A program made the position numbers and the translations under genes. Of a stretch of 64,000 nt of DNA, positions 46,923 through 58,464 are shown piece after piece. Under the pieces are notes generated by a model. The model was not told where the DNA came from and did not search any database. It worked only from the letters and a program-made list of their open reading frames with translations. The number at the start of each line of letters is the position of its first letter. Within the stretch, counting starts at the first letter, position 1. The DNA comes from Tetracentron sinense (Eukaryota; Streptophyta; Magnoliopsida; Trochodendrales; Trochodendraceae), in assembly GCA_015143295.1 (NCBI GenBank), contig CM026551.1, positions 15,735,827-15,799,826 on the forward strand, given 5' to 3'.

Positions 46923-48110
46923 TGTTGGGTTTTGGGAATTCAAAATTAAAATTCTGAATCTGTGTTGAAAATCTGATCGAACGGTTTTCCAAACCGGTCG
47001 ACCGACCTCAAAAAATCTTGATCGGCAATTTTCAAGTAGCCAATTTAGCCAAATCGGTCGAACGGTTTGCGTAATTTTAGTGGTTTATAAACAATGAACT
47101 TCTTTTCTTGGCTACACAGATATAATCAATTGATTTCCTAGAATTGAGGCTATCAAGATCAATCTAGGGCTTCTCAACTGTCTTTAGTTGATCCCCATTG
47201 AACCTCCTCTCAAGTTCTCATTAGAGATGCAAAGTCAATTGATTCTATCCTAGACTTGCATGTGTGATTCTCATGTTCTAGAAATTCCTCTACTTTTAGT
47301 AAAATGATTTAAAATCCCTTATACTCAAGTGTAAAAAATTAGTTGGCGTGAGCCAAAGTCGTCGTGACGAAGATCGATCTTGCGAGATAGTGGTTAGCAT
47401 TCCTTTGAGAAAGCCTTGGTCAATGAGGAGCCGAAGCCTCTGTGGTGGAGATCGAACTTGTAGGTTCGTGATGTTACAAGAGCAAGCAACTTGTTACTAT
47501 GGAGCCCCGCGTTGGGTTGTCTTGTTGGGTAAAGTTTTGAGTCTTGTATTTGTGCTTTTCTCTTAGTAAAGTATTTGTGATGTACTATGTCCCGTAGTTT
47601 TTCCCATAAGGGTTTTTACGTATAAAACTATTTTTGTCCTTGTGGTTTGTTCATGTGTTTATCTATTCTAATTTAATTAACTAGTAATTCAAAGATAGGC
47701 AAAGAATTTAAAAAGGGAGCCTATTTTCACAATCCTCAAGGTCTTGAATCATAAGTAAATGAAAATTCCAATTGGTATTAGAGCAGGTTTACTAATAAGG
47801 GTAATTTTTTAAGTTCGATCTTGGTCAAATTAATGGACTATGATTTTAATGAAAAAGGTTGGAGTCATCGCTCGTCCCCCATTATTTGATGGGAGTAACT
47901 ATGCTTGTTAAAAAGCTCGAAGGAGAGCCTTTCTAAGATCATTGGACGAGCAAGTGTGGATGACGGTTGACCCTAACCAACAGACTTTGTCCAACCACAG
48001 GAGAAACATGTGATGGGTCCATTTAGGGATAAGCTTTCGTAAGTGTGTGATGATGCATTTGAATGATTATAAGAATGTTGTGTTGGAGATTTTCAGGGTG
48101 AAAATGCTTT
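46923..48110 (+). mobile_element. Truncated second copia element: LTR, PBS, gag relic
   Basis: The LTR (46923-47770, ~848 bp) begins TGTTGGGTTTTGGG and ends TTCCA. It has a CCCGTAGTTTTTCCC block like the R/U5 of many plant copia LTRs. Two bases after its end, TGGTATTAGAGC matches the tRNA-iMet primer site with one change. A broken gag follows (ARPPLFDGSNYA near 47870, FLRSLDEQVWMTV near 47935) with stops. The rest of the element is lost. The LTR starts about 400 bp upstream of the methyltransferase start codon, pointing away from it. Confidence 0.7.
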
Positions 48111-48759
48111 TGTATTAGATATTATTAATTATATTTTTTTTTCGTTCAATGATATCTCATGTGTATACATATGATCAAGAATTGTAGTCTTTTCGCATAG
48201 TCATATTTTATTTTTTTAAATAGAAAGACCTACAATGAGCAAAAATGTAGACCTACTATGTGGGCTCCATTTCTTCTAACCCTAAACTATTGATTGTCAA
48301 TATTATCATGCAAGTTACAATATGGAAATAATCATATTGATGATGGTAGCATACACTAAGCAATCAAAAGTCGTTATTTGCAAGTACAAAACGCAAATTG
48401 TGACTTATGTGTTTTAAGAGGTTACTTCTCATGTGTGCAAACCAAACTTCGTTTTGTTGTTATAATGACTTCTACATATTTCTTTAATATTATATTTCTC
48501 AAAAGTTCTATTGAAGAAGTCTTTCTTTTCTTAGAAAAGTTTATCCAAATGCGACAGATAAGTTGAACAACACTGATTGCTAGATGAAGTACCTATCTTC
48601 ATCTTTTTTGGCAAATTACACAGACCTCCTATGAGTTTTGCCAAAATTCCAGAAACCTCTCATTTTGCTTCTGAAATTACACAACCCAGGGCTACTTCTG
48701 CTCTTGGTAACGGATTTCTCATTTTGTTAGTACATTGAACTTCATATTATTTATCAAAC

Positions 48760-49010
48760 AGACTATAATGTCCGATTGAACTGATTTTTTACCATGTGTC
48801 CCTTGAGACATCCATATTGACATCTAATGATTGGATTTTAGAATAACTCGTCATGAGTCACATCATTAGGGGGCACTCATTGAAGACTTTAATAAGCATG
48901 ACTCACTTATAAATGTATGATCGAGCTAATATTTTGTCACGCATCTTTCGGGAGACCCGTCTTGACATCCAACGGTCGAATCCTGGTACTACTTTTCACG
49001 TGTCACGTTA
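48760..49010. repeat. MITE remnant
   Basis: Blocks such as TTTTTACCATGTGTCCCTTG and CTTGACATCCAACGGTCGAA are shared in part and inverted with the MITEs at 11.8-12.1 kb and 18.3-18.65 kb. It adjoins the LINE fragment that follows. Confidence 0.4.
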
Positions 49011-49600
49011 TTAGGGTTGAGTGCGGGTGATGGAGATATTATCCGTGATCGCATGGGAAATACGATTGTTGGATTCTATTCTTCCTATGGTTCTCGCTCT
49101 AATTATATCACTGAATCTCATGCCATGCTTAATGGCCTTTGTATTAGTCTTGGTGACCTTCTAGTGAATGTGGAATCTAACTCTAAAACTCTTGTTGATG
49201 CTTGGAATGGTAAGAGCACACACACTTGGGATGCTTGGTACTGGTACTGGAACAAATAAATTAGCGACCTGATGAATCTTTGCTCCTCTATTAGTCATGT
49301 TTTTAGATAAAACAAATGTGGTTACGGACTCCCTTGCTAATTATGATTGTGATATGCTCAACTAAAGAGTTTTTTATTCGAATCAAGAGTGTCTTTCTAA
49401 ATCTATTATTTTCTTAGATAAGGTTGGGGTGGGTAATGTAAGAATGGTCCACAATTAAGTTTTGTATTTTGATTTCTTAGTGTCCATGCAGAAGTAAGGC
49501 TTTTATGTCTCCCCCATAGCTTTTATTATTAATAAATTTGTAAGGGTCTAACAAACCCCCACTCCCTCTGAGTGGCTTGTATTAAAATTCAACAACAAAA
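49010..49600 (+). pseudogene. 3' end of a LINE with RNase H domain
   Basis: A frame at 49017-49259 reads GDIIRDRMGNTIVGFYSSYG and SNYITESHAMLNGL, typical of the RNase H-like (RVT_3) tail of plant non-LTR elements. Frame breaks follow. The sequence then ends in an A-rich tract near 49596-49606, a LINE 3' end. The upstream body of the LINE is missing. Confidence 0.65.
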
Positions 49601-50149
49601 AAAAAGATATACTCTCCCCTCTTTGTTCTACAACGGGATATACTCTCCATCTTTTTATAACTCTTTGATTTCTATTAGTAAAGAGGGATTGATAGAGTTG
49701 CTGAGTTAGAGATTATCAATCGAAACCCTACCTCTTCCCACCAGCAGAAGCCAAATTTCAACTTTGATCTCTCATTTAAATTTTACTATATGTTTTAAGA
49801 TATACAATTACATTACAAATATGGATTTAAATATTGAATAGAGCATGGATTGGCCCCAACCCAACCCAAACTTACAATATCGTACTTGGACTGAATTTGG
49901 GCTTCATGTGTTGCAATGAGTTTGAGTTTGGACTGGGATAGACATTAAAATAAATAAGACAAACTTGGCCCAAATTGGCTCCAACCCAGCCAACTCGCCC
50001 ATTATACACCCCTAGTCTGGACAGAGGTTTTGGACCTTCCAGGTTGGGTTTGGAGTCGGGTTTGGATTTAGAGTTTTGAACTTATCTATAATTGAGTAGG
50101 GTTCAGGTTGGGATCCTGGTTATAAACATATGACTTGTGATTCTCTCCC

Positions 50150-50425
50150 GTTGTAATTGGACTCAGGGAAGTTCGGTTACGCCACTTATGCTGCTTTGTG
50201 TCCCTATTGATACCACCTATCCTTGTTTTTTAGAAAAAAAAATTTTAAAAAGAAATGTAACCCCAGTTTAAATTCACTAACTCTTAAGATTATTTTTCTT
50301 TTCAGATTTTTTTCTAAAAACCAAAGATGGGTGGGTGAAACTTAACCACAATTAATGAGTGTCAAAAGGGACATGTGGCAGTGTGATCAGTGGCGTAACC
50401 GGACTTCCCCGAGTCCTGTTACACC
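50150..50425. mobile_element. MULE-like foldback, copy 3
   Basis: Left terminal hairpin GTAATTGGACTCAGGGAAGT followed by TCGGTTAC; right hairpin GTAACCGGACTTCCCCGAGT followed by CCTGTTAC. Inner blocks (GGGTGGGTGAAACTTAACC, GGGACATGTGGC) match those at 4.17 and 6.67 kb. The outer hairpin again differs from those copies. No target duplication found. Confidence 0.6.
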
Positions 50426-50509
50426 TAAAGATGATTACGAGTCGAAACATATATAGTAGTACACCAGGAGATGATTACGAGTCGAAACATATATAGCAGT
50501 AAATGAATT

Positions 50510-50730
50510 AGTCTAGGGTTACTCCCAAAGTGTACTTCTATATATACTCCCAAATCCTAATCGTTTATCTCAACTATTAAATAGTTAGGAATAGAGTTGA
50601 TTTGACATTAGAAAAGGCAAAATAAGTCAACTCAAATCTTACCCCTTAGTGTTGCTTATAAACGGTTGAGATTATATAATATATTTAGGAGTATAATTAG
50701 TAGTACCCATCGACCGACTCACCGTAAATA
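50510..50730. repeat. Foldback MITE with TACTCCCAA ends, copy 2
   Basis: Starts AGTCTAGGGTTACTCCCAAA and carries CCTAATCGTTTAT with an inverted partner TATAAACGGTTGAG. This is a diverged copy of the element at 2137-2349; its right end is eroded. Confidence 0.5.
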
Positions 50731-50884
50731 TAACATAATATACAATAAAAATGAATTCCCACTACTACTTGCAAAGTGTTTATAGGAAAAGTATGTTCGG
50801 ATCGGAGGCATGGTCATTGCTCACCCAACCGGAAGTTGAGACGGCCGAACCCAGCCCAACTCGGTTGACAGCCACCGAAGTCCG

Positions 50885-51115
50885 GATCCTGTCCACTATG
50901 CACAACGCAACACGTGCCCCTTTATCTATGATAAAGAAGCTTTAATCCTTAAAGGTTAATATTTCTAATCTTAGTTTTTAGAATAAATTTTTAAAAAAAA
51001 TAAAAATAAACCTAAGTATTGAACATCTTAACCACAGTTAAAGCGAGACGTGTGGCGTTGTGCAGGTGCGCGAGTTGGATCAGAATTGAGTGTGATCCGA
51101 ACTCAGCACACTGGT
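50885..51115. mobile_element. Degenerate MULE-like foldback, copy 4
   Basis: The right part keeps TTAACCACAGTTAAAGCGAG, ACGTGTGGC, and a terminal hairpin GAGTTGGATC with partner GATCCGAACTC. The left arm (GCACAACGCAACACGTGCCC) is diverged, so the left boundary is uncertain. Confidence 0.4.
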
Positions 51116-52060
51116 GGTCTATCGTCATGCTGATTCAAGCATTGACGGATGGTGGATGATGATATTTTATGTCATTTAATTACACGTAGGTTTGTGGCGT
51201 CTTTCGAAGATGGAAGTCCACAAAGGGACAAACACTTTTCCTTCAGTCATGCAAGGATTAGGAATGTGTGACAGCCACCCGCACCAACACCAAAATAGTG
51301 AATAGTGTATTAAGACCTTCCCACTTGAAAGGGACCATCGCCGATAGCAAAGCCCACGCAATGCAATTTTTATTTTATTTTTGGGCGATATTAGCGGCCT
51401 GCAGTATCTTCAAGGGATACTTTTTCTCCGTGCAATGGTAGGGTTGGGTTAGGTTGGGTTGCTCGCCAAAATCACGCCTTATGAAGTGGAGGTTTTTGGT
51501 CACCCTTGAGATTTATCCTGACTTTTTTTTGTGCTTACCAAAAAAAGTTCTATTGATTTCACTATGTTCTTTATTTTTTTCTTAATTAAATTCAGATCCA
51601 AAGGTAGCACTCAATTTCGTATTCCTTGAATATTATTATTTGACAAAGTGATTATTTGACCATTAATTTTTACACAATCAACTTGTCACAATTGATTTTT
51701 GACTAATAAAATCCAATCCAAAACCCCAAAAAGGCTTTTTGTTAGATTTGTAAGAACAATCTAATGAGTGCAAGCTTTGACCTTTGGTATATGGGGCCGC
51801 TCAAGGGATGGATGACAATGTTTGGACGGCTCAGGTCAAGAAGCAAGTGCTGCATCCATGGTATATATCCGCATTATGAAGCTTCAATTCAGAAGGTTCT
51901 TCTACATTAGTCAAATATATGCACCCCAAAATAGAAAGCAATCTAAATGTCAAATGTCAACTCCAAGAACCGGTCTTCGTTTTTGCACTCTGAGTTTTCA
52001 ATGTATTCAAATCAGAAAATAGCAGTAAACTAGATGATAATACTATCATCCTGGCGGGGC

Positions 52061-52077
52061 TATATATAAATATAAGT
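52061..52077 (+). promoter_or_regulatory. TATA box of BBE-like gene 1
   Basis: TATATATAAATATAAG lies about 55 bp upstream of the start codon, a plausible distance for a short 5' UTR. The corresponding site in the inverted copy is altered (TTATATAACAATAAG). Confidence 0.6.
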
Positions 52078-52120
52078 AAGCGAAACCCTTTCATAGACAC
52101 AAAAAAGATAGACTAGAAAA

Positions 52121-53737
52121 ATGAGGACTTCAAGCTCTGCAATGATTTCCCTACTTTATATCCTTCTCTTCTCAGTTTCATTGGCAACTTCAAATACAGT
52201 TCATGAAAACTTTCTCCATTGCCTTTCCCTCCATTCTTCCCCCTCTGCACCGGTCTCCACCGTCATCTACACCCCCACTAATTCTTCATATGAATCTATC
52301 TTCGAATCTTCGGCACGAAACCTCCGATTCTTGTCGTCGTCTACCACCAAACAACCTAAGCTTATCTTTACACCGTCGCATGAATCCCAAATCCAAGCTA
52401 TTGTTATATGTTCTAGGAAACATGACATCCATATCAGAATCCGAAGTGGAGGCCATGACTATGAGGGCCTTTCATATGTATCTGATGTCTCATTTGCCAT
52501 TGTTGACCTCGTAAATATTCGATCCATCAGTGTCGACACACAAGATGAGAGTGCATGGGTTCAGGCGGGTGCAACTATTGGCGAAGTTTATTATAGAATC
52601 GCAGAGAAGAGCATGACCCTTGGCTTTCCCGCAGGGATTTGCCCTACTGTCGGCGTTGGTGGCCTATTCAGCGGAGGCGGTTATGGTAACATGGTGAGAA
52701 AATACGGCCTCGCAGGCGATAACATCATTGATGCTCACTTGGTTGATGTTAATGGCAGAATTCTCAACAGAGAATCCATGGGAGAAGATCTCTTTTGGGC
52801 CATCACAGGAGGAGGAGCAGCCAGCTTCGGAGTCGTCGTTTCTTGGAAAATCAAGTTGGTTCATGTTCCATCAACTGTGACTGTTTTCACAATTGCCAAG
52901 ACTTTAGAACAAGGGGCAACAGAACTTGTTCATAGGTGGCAATTCGTCGCAGATGAGATCCATGAAGACCTCTTCATCAGAGCTGTCCTAGAAGTTGCGA
53001 ACGCCAGTAGTACGGGGGAGAAGACAGGTAGAGCTTCATTTATCTCTTTGTTTCTTGGGAATACTGACAAACTTCTCCCACTGATGGAAAAGAGCTTCCC
53101 CGAATTGGGTTTAGAGCGCACGGACTGTATAGAGATGAGTTGGATCGAATCGGTCCTTTATTTTGGTGGCTTCTCAAATGAAGAATCAATGGATGTTTTA
53201 CTCAACAGAAGTTCTCCATCAAAGAACTTTTTCAAGGCAAAATCAGACTTTGTCAAAGAACCCATTTCTAAAATTGGTCTGGAGGGCATATGGAAAAGGT
53301 TTTTGGAAGAAGAGACACCTATAATGAGACTGAGTCCTTATGGTGGAAGGATGAATGAAATTTCAGAGTCAGAAACTCCTTTTCCACATAGATTGGGAAA
53401 CAAATACATAATTCAATACATGTTGATATGGGAAGAAGAAGGAATTGAAGCATCTGAAAGGCATATAGGTTGGATGAGAAGGCTTTACAGTTACATGGCT
53501 CCTTACGTTTCCAAGTCCCCAAGGGCTGCATATCTCAACTATAGGGATCTTGACTTGGGTACCAACAATAATGGAAATACAAGCTACTTACAAGCTAGCA
53601 TTTGGGGTACAAAGTATTTTAAGAACAACTTCAACAGGTTAGTACATGTGAAGACCAAAGTTGATCCAGGTAATTTCTTCAGAAATGAACAAAGCATCCC
53701 CTCTCTTCCATTGCGGAGGAAGAAAAAGAGGGAGTAA
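52121..53737 (+). CDS. Berberine bridge enzyme-like FAD oxidase
   Basis: Intronless, 538 residues, the usual length. A signal peptide (1-~24) sends it to the secretory route. The FAD-binding domain has RSGGHDYEG with His112 and GICPTVGVGG with Cys174, the two residues that attach FAD bicovalently in this family. The C-terminal BBE domain has SPYGGRM and [10 protein letters not shown], the latter being the catalytic-tyrosine region in cannabinoid-synthase-like members. Such enzymes oxidise alcohols, sugars, monolignols or alkaloids and release hydrogen peroxide; the substrate cannot be told here. After Cys174 the usual GGH is GGL (Leu182). The gene is the left arm of an inverted duplication with a broken partner downstream. 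Confidence 0.93.
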   Translation: MRTSSSAMISLLYILLFSVSLATSNTVHENFLHCLSLHSSPSAPVSTVIYTPTNSSYESIFESSARNLRFLSSSTTKQPKLIFTPSHESQIQAIVICSRKHDIHIRIRSGGHDYEGLSYVSDVSFAIVDLVNIRSISVDTQDESAWVQAGATIGEVYYRIAEKSMTLGFPAGICPTVGVGGLFSGGGYGNMVRKYGLAGDNIIDAHLVDVNGRILNRESMGEDLFWAITGGGAASFGVVVSWKIKLVHVPSTVTVFTIAKTLEQGATELVHRWQFVADEIHEDLFIRAVLEVANASSTGEKTGRASFISLFLGNTDKLLPLMEKSFPELGLERTDCIEMSWIESVLYFGGFSNEESMDVLLNRSSPSKNFFKAKSDFVKEPISKIGLEGIWKRFLEEETPIMRLSPYGGRMNEISESETPFPHRLGNKYIIQYMLIWEEEGIEASERHIGWMRRLYSYMAPYVSKSPRAAYLNYRDLDLGTNNNGNTSYLQASIWGTKYFKNNFNRLVHVKTKVDPGNFFRNEQSIPSLPLRRKKKRE

Positions 53738-53983
53738 AGATAGCATGGTTGTTTGATTGTAGAAAAAAAAAAGTTATTCATGGACATTACTAAATATATT
53801 TCTTATTATAGTGTTGACATAATAGAGGATGGTTTGTTAAAGATCTGTGTAGTGGTTCCCACTCAGTATTTATTTTATTTTTCTCCTTTTTCTTACTAAA
53901 TTAAAGCTTTTGTTTTGTTTATATTTCTTTCATTTTGTCTGTTTCTTAAATTCTTTTTAATCAGGTAAGAAAGAAAAGATTAA

Positions 53984-54534
53984 TTGGGAGATCCAGAAAA
54001 AAACAAATTCTAGTAGAAGCCTTGCCTAGAAATCTTTAATTAGGCACTTAAAACTTAGGAAAACTACCTAAATGACCCTATGGTATATTCCAAGTACATA
54101 AGTGACCTATGAAAATTCAACTTAACTTTTATAACCCCGACATGTGAAAACAGTTACATGTGAGGAAATTTCATTTTCTTTGGACCATATACCCCTAATA
54201 TGAGGTTAATAGGCAAAGGTAAAAGTGAATCAAATTGCAGAGATTCCCAAGCCACAATCATGATCAACAACATACCTAAGGTAGGTGCTTTCTTTCTCTC
54301 GTGCACTTTTTTTCCTTTGGAAGGAACAGACAGAGACAACTTTCCAGAAACATTAGCAAATCACGAAGATATCAATGACCACTCTTAAAGACCTCTATTT
54401 TTTTTTTAGATTTTCTCCGGATGTCCTAATCTTCAATACAACTAGATGAGAAAGGGATCCGGGCAAGCTTGTTGATTAAATCATCTACTAATTCAATAAT
54501 TCAAAGAAGAAGGTACATACTCTGGATCTCCTGT
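53984..54534. other. Spacer of the BBE inverted duplication
   Basis: Unique sequence between the two arms. Its centre (CTATGGTATATTCCAAGTAC and following) resembles common plant repeat sequence, but I recognise no gene or element ends. Confidence 0.4.
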
Positions 54535-54763
54535 TAATCTTTTCTTTCTTACCTAAGAAAGAAGGATTTAAGAAATAAACAAATTGAAAGAACTATAAAC
54601 AAAACAAAAGCTTTAATTTAATAAGAAAAAGGAAAAAAAATAAAATAAATATTGAGTGGGAACCACTACACGGATCTTTAACCAACCATCATTTTATATT
54701 TCAACACTATAATAAGAAATATATTTAGTAATATCCATGAAGAACTTATTTTTGTTTCTACAT

Positions 54764-56451
54764 TCAACCAACCATGCTACTCCCCTCTTTTCTTCCTCCA
54801 CAACAAGAAAAACCAGAACTCGCAAATTTTCCGTCGGTAATAGGCACTTTTTTTTTCCCTAGTGACAATGGAAGAGGAGGGATGCTTTGTCCATTTGTGA
54901 ATGTGAAGAAATTACCTGGATCAACCTTGGTCTTCACATTTACTAATCTGTTAAAGTTGTTCTTAAAATACTTAGTACCCCAAATGCTAGCTTGTAAGTA
55001 GCTTGTATTTCCATTATTGTTGGTACCCCAGTCAAGATCCCTATAGTTGAGATATGCAGCCCTTGGAGACTTGGAAACATAAGGAGACATGTAACTGTAA
55101 ATCCTTCTAATCCAACCAATATGCCTTTCAGATGCTTCAATTCCTTCTTCTCCACAGGCCACAATGTATTGAATTACGTATCTGTTCCCCCAATCTATGT
55201 GGAAAAGGAGTTTCTGACCCTGAAATTTCACTCATCCTTCCACCATAAGGACTCAGTCTAATTGCAGGTGTATTTTCTTCCAAAAGCCTTTTCCATATGC
55301 CTTCCAGACCAATTTTAGAAATAGGTTCTTTCACAAAGTCTGATTTTGCCTTGAAAAAGTAGCTTGATGGAGAACTTCTGTTTAGTAAAACATCCACTGA
55401 TTCTTCACTTGAGAAGCCACCAAAATAAAGGACCGATTTTATCCAACTCATCTCTATACAGTCCTTGCGGTCTAAACCCAATTCAGCGAAGCTCTTTTCC
55501 ATCAGTCGGAGAAGTTTGTCGGTATCCCCGATAAACAAAGAGGCAAATGAAGCTTTAATTGTCCTCTCTCCCGTACTACTGGCGTTTGATGAAAAAGCTC
55601 TGGTTCTCTACTACTGGAGTTGTCTTCATGGATCATATCTGCAATGAATTGCCACCTATGAACAAGTTCTGTTGCCCCTTGTTCTAAAGTCTTAGCAATT
55701 GTGAAAACAGTCATTGTTGGAGGAACAAGAACCAATTTGATTTTCCAAGAAATTACAACTCCAAAGCTAGCTGCTCCTCCTCTGATGGCCCAAAAGAGAT
55801 CTTCTCCCATGGATTCTCTGTCGAGGATTCTGCCATTAACATCAACTAAGTGAGCATCAATGATGTTATCGCCTGCGAGGCCATATTTTCTCAACATGTT
55901 ACCATAACCGCCTCCGCTGAATAGGCCACCAACGCCAACAGTAGTGCAAATCGCTGATGGAAAGCCAAGGGTCATGCTTTTTTCTGCAATCCTATAATAA
56001 ACTTCGCCAATAGTTGCACCGGCCTGAACCCATGCACTCTCATCTTGTGTGTCAACACGGATGAATCCAAGATTTACGAGGTCAACAATGGCGAATGGGA
56101 CATCAGATACATATGAAAGGCCCTCATAGTCATGGCCTCCACTTCGGATTCTGATATGGATGCCATGTTTCCTAGAGCATATAACAATAGCTTGGATTTG
56201 AGATTCATGCGATGGTGTGAAGATAAGCATAGGTTGTGGGGCGGTAGACCGTGACAAGAATCTGAGGTTTCGTACCGATGGATAGATTCATATGAAGAAT
56301 TATTGGGGGTGTAGATGACAGTGGAGATTGGTGCAGAGGGAGGAAAATGGAGGGAAAGGCAGGGGAGAAAGTTGTCATGAATTGAATTTGAAGTTGTCCA
56401 TGAAACTGAGAAGAGAAGGATATAAATTATTGCATAGCTTGAAATCCTCAT
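54764..56451 (-). pseudogene. BBE-like oxidase pseudogene, inverted copy
   Basis: Starts MRISSYAI at 56451 and follows gene 1 closely, keeping RSGGHDYEG and ICTTVGVGG. Three breaks are visible. A 7-bp deletion near 56280 falls just after SSYESI. A rearranged stretch near 55560-55640 falls after MIHED. One extra G in a G-run near 55186 lies in HRLG. The last piece restores the frame to KVDPGNFF and runs past the gene 1 stop. With these breaks no full-length enzyme is possible. It is convergent with gene 1. Confidence 0.9.
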
Positions 56452-56713
56452 GATTTTCTAGTCACTCTTTGTGTCTAGGACAGGGTATGAGCTTATTGTT
56501 ATATAACCCCTCGGATGATACTACTATCACTGTTCTCATAAATCTAACAAAAAGCCTTTGTTCTTTTGAAAAAAATGGAGAATAGCGTGAAATCAATATG
56601 CAACAATAGGTACGTTGATAATCACTGCGCGGAGAAAAGTATGCTTAGAAGAGATCAGATCACAGTCAATTGCGAGTTTAATAGCACCCATTGCTAAATT
56701 CAATCGCACCTGA

Positions 56714-56862
56714 AACCAAATCCTCTGTGTTGTTCCCTGTGGCCTCGGTGTTTAAAGGCTGAGATCACCTGTAAAGTGGTCTCTACAGCTGTTAAATCCG
56801 TACAAGGCAAATGATCTCAGCTTTCAAACACCCGAGGCACAGGAACAACACAGAGGCTATGG
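56714..56862. repeat. Foldback MITE
   Basis: Arms CCTCTGTGTTGTTCC and GGAACAACACAGAGG, continued by GGCTGAGATCA and TGATCTCAGC, form a long hairpin around a ~60-bp loop. No coding capacity. The next 200 bp are AT-rich and hold no gene. Confidence 0.65.
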
Positions 56863-57117
56863 TCCTATTGATTAAGCTTTATTAACTCTTAAGAGCATTC
56901 CTAGCAGCCTCACCAAATTTGCCTCATCAAAATAGCCAAAACTCACAAAAAGTCCTGCTCGTGAGCCACTTTTTTAAAACACTCCTATTAGGCTCTCCAA
57001 AATAGTTAAAACTATCATTATTTTATTATTTGTGTCACTTCCACAATTACAAAAAACAAAAGGAGAGTGAAACCTTTTGTAGGGGGTATTTTGATCTTTG
57101 AAGAAATGGGGTTTACT

Positions 57118-57640
57118 GCAACCTCAATCTAGCCTAAATCTGATATCCAGACCGTTCTAAATTGAGTTATTTTTGGAAGAAATGATTCAAAGAACACAAG
57201 AAAGAAAAAGGAGAAAATAAGGAAATGATTCAGAGGGAGAGAAGAAAGAACGATGAAGAAAAGTAGTGACAGAATGTTTTTTCTTGATGAATCCTTTACT
57301 TTCTCTCTCTGTAAATTCTTTTAAAAAAATCTGGTTGTTCTTGGGAAATCTTCTGGGAACTCAAGGAAAGTCTCTCCTCATCAACAAGGAGGGGTCACCT
57401 CTATTTATAGGTGATTATCAAAATTGTAACCAACTTGTACAGCTGTCATAACCGTTTTTGTAACCGACTTTTAGAGAGAAAATATTGGATTCCATCAAGA
57501 TAAAGGCGTTTTGTCACCATACCTCCTTTAAGCTTTTATGACCAAAGCTTTCAGATATTTTCTTCAAAGGTTAAAAGCGGTATTCATAATATCCATCTTT
57601 TAACAAATTCTATCTAAGCCCTCCAAACCACAACTCATCA
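57118..57640 (-). repeat. Probable 3' LTR of the gypsy element
   Basis: On the minus strand it starts TGATGAGTTGTGG right after the polypurine run GGGGGAGGA, and has a clear TATA box CTATAAATAG at 57410-57401. The end near 57118 is a guess from a TG/CA terminus. The second LTR lies outside the window, so it cannot be checked here. Confidence 0.55.
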
Positions 57641-57649
57641 TCCTCCCCC
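57641..57649 (-). other. Polypurine tract of the gypsy element
   Basis: GGGGGAGGA on the minus strand, directly before the TG that starts the LTR. Position and composition fit plus-strand priming. Confidence 0.6.
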
Positions 57650-57810
57650 AAAAGCAATTGGTAACTACACCGTGAAGGCGGGTCATACGCTTTCATGGTG
57701 TACTGTCCTGCTGAGGTAATATATTAGTGTTCAGACAGCAACACTCCTCTAGAGTAATAATCATGATAGTATTAATAATAACGATGATGATAATCATCTA
57801 ATAATCATCT

Positions 57811-58230
57811 CAAGTCCAATAGGGAAATCATAGGTGTTGGACGAGGACACCCTTCCCGTAACTCAGGTCCAATAGGGAAATCATAGGTGTTGGACGAGGA
57901 CACCCTTCCCGTAACTCAGGTCCAATAGGGAAATCATAGGTGTTGGACGAGGACACCCTTCCCGTAGCTCAGGTCCAATAGGGAAATCATAGGTGTTGGA
58001 CGAGGACACCCTTCCCGTAACTCAGGTCCAATAGGGAAATCATAGGTGTTGGACGAGGACACCCTTCCCGTAGCTCAGGTCCAATAGGGAAATCATAGGT
58101 GTTGGACGAGGACACCCTTCCCGTAACTCAGGTCCAATAGGGAAATCATAGGTGTTGGACGAGGACACCCTTCCCGTAGCTCAGGTCCAATAGGGAAATC
58201 ATAGGTGTTGGACGAGGACACCCTTCCCGT
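57811..58230. repeat. Eight 53-bp tandem repeats
   Basis: Units start at 57811, 57864, 57917, 57970, 58023, 58076, 58129 and 58182 and read nearly identically (AATAGGGAAATCATAGGTGT and so on). From unit 2 onward the junction alternates CGTAACTC and CGTAGCTC, so the array grew as 106-bp dimers. The last unit ends in CCCGTCAGG. It lies in the 3' untranslated part of the gypsy element. Confidence 0.95.
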
Positions 58231-58464
58231 CAGGCCTTAAGAGAAACTGAGGAAAAATCCATCCTCAATGCTTTCTCCCTGACTGTCAGCCCAGGAAGTA
58301 ATCCATGCTTCACTGGAATAGGTAATGAGGGGAAACAGCCACACTCATTCCCACGGGGAGGTACCAATCCATATCGTTCACCCCTGGCAAAACAAATCTC
58401 CTTTCTGGCAGAAGTCCTCAGAAAGGCATACAAGGAGGGTACAAATCTATACCACACCCATCAT

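Larger units (their letters stand above)
51545..56590. repeat. Large inverted duplication around BBE-like genes
   Basis: The left arm (about 51545-53983) and right arm (about 54535-56590) are inverted copies. Besides the coding parts, the 3' flanks match (AATTAAAGCTTTTGTTTTGT at 53901 against its reverse complement near 54600) and the 5' flanks match (GGCTTTTTGTTAGATTT at 51733 against its complement near 56550). A ~550-bp unique spacer separates the arms. The left arm has roughly 200 extra bp in the 5' flank. Confidence 0.85.

Noticed and set aside
57811-58230. CRISPR array
   Set aside because: The units are contiguous 53-bp repeats without unique spacers, in plant DNA inside a retrotransposon.
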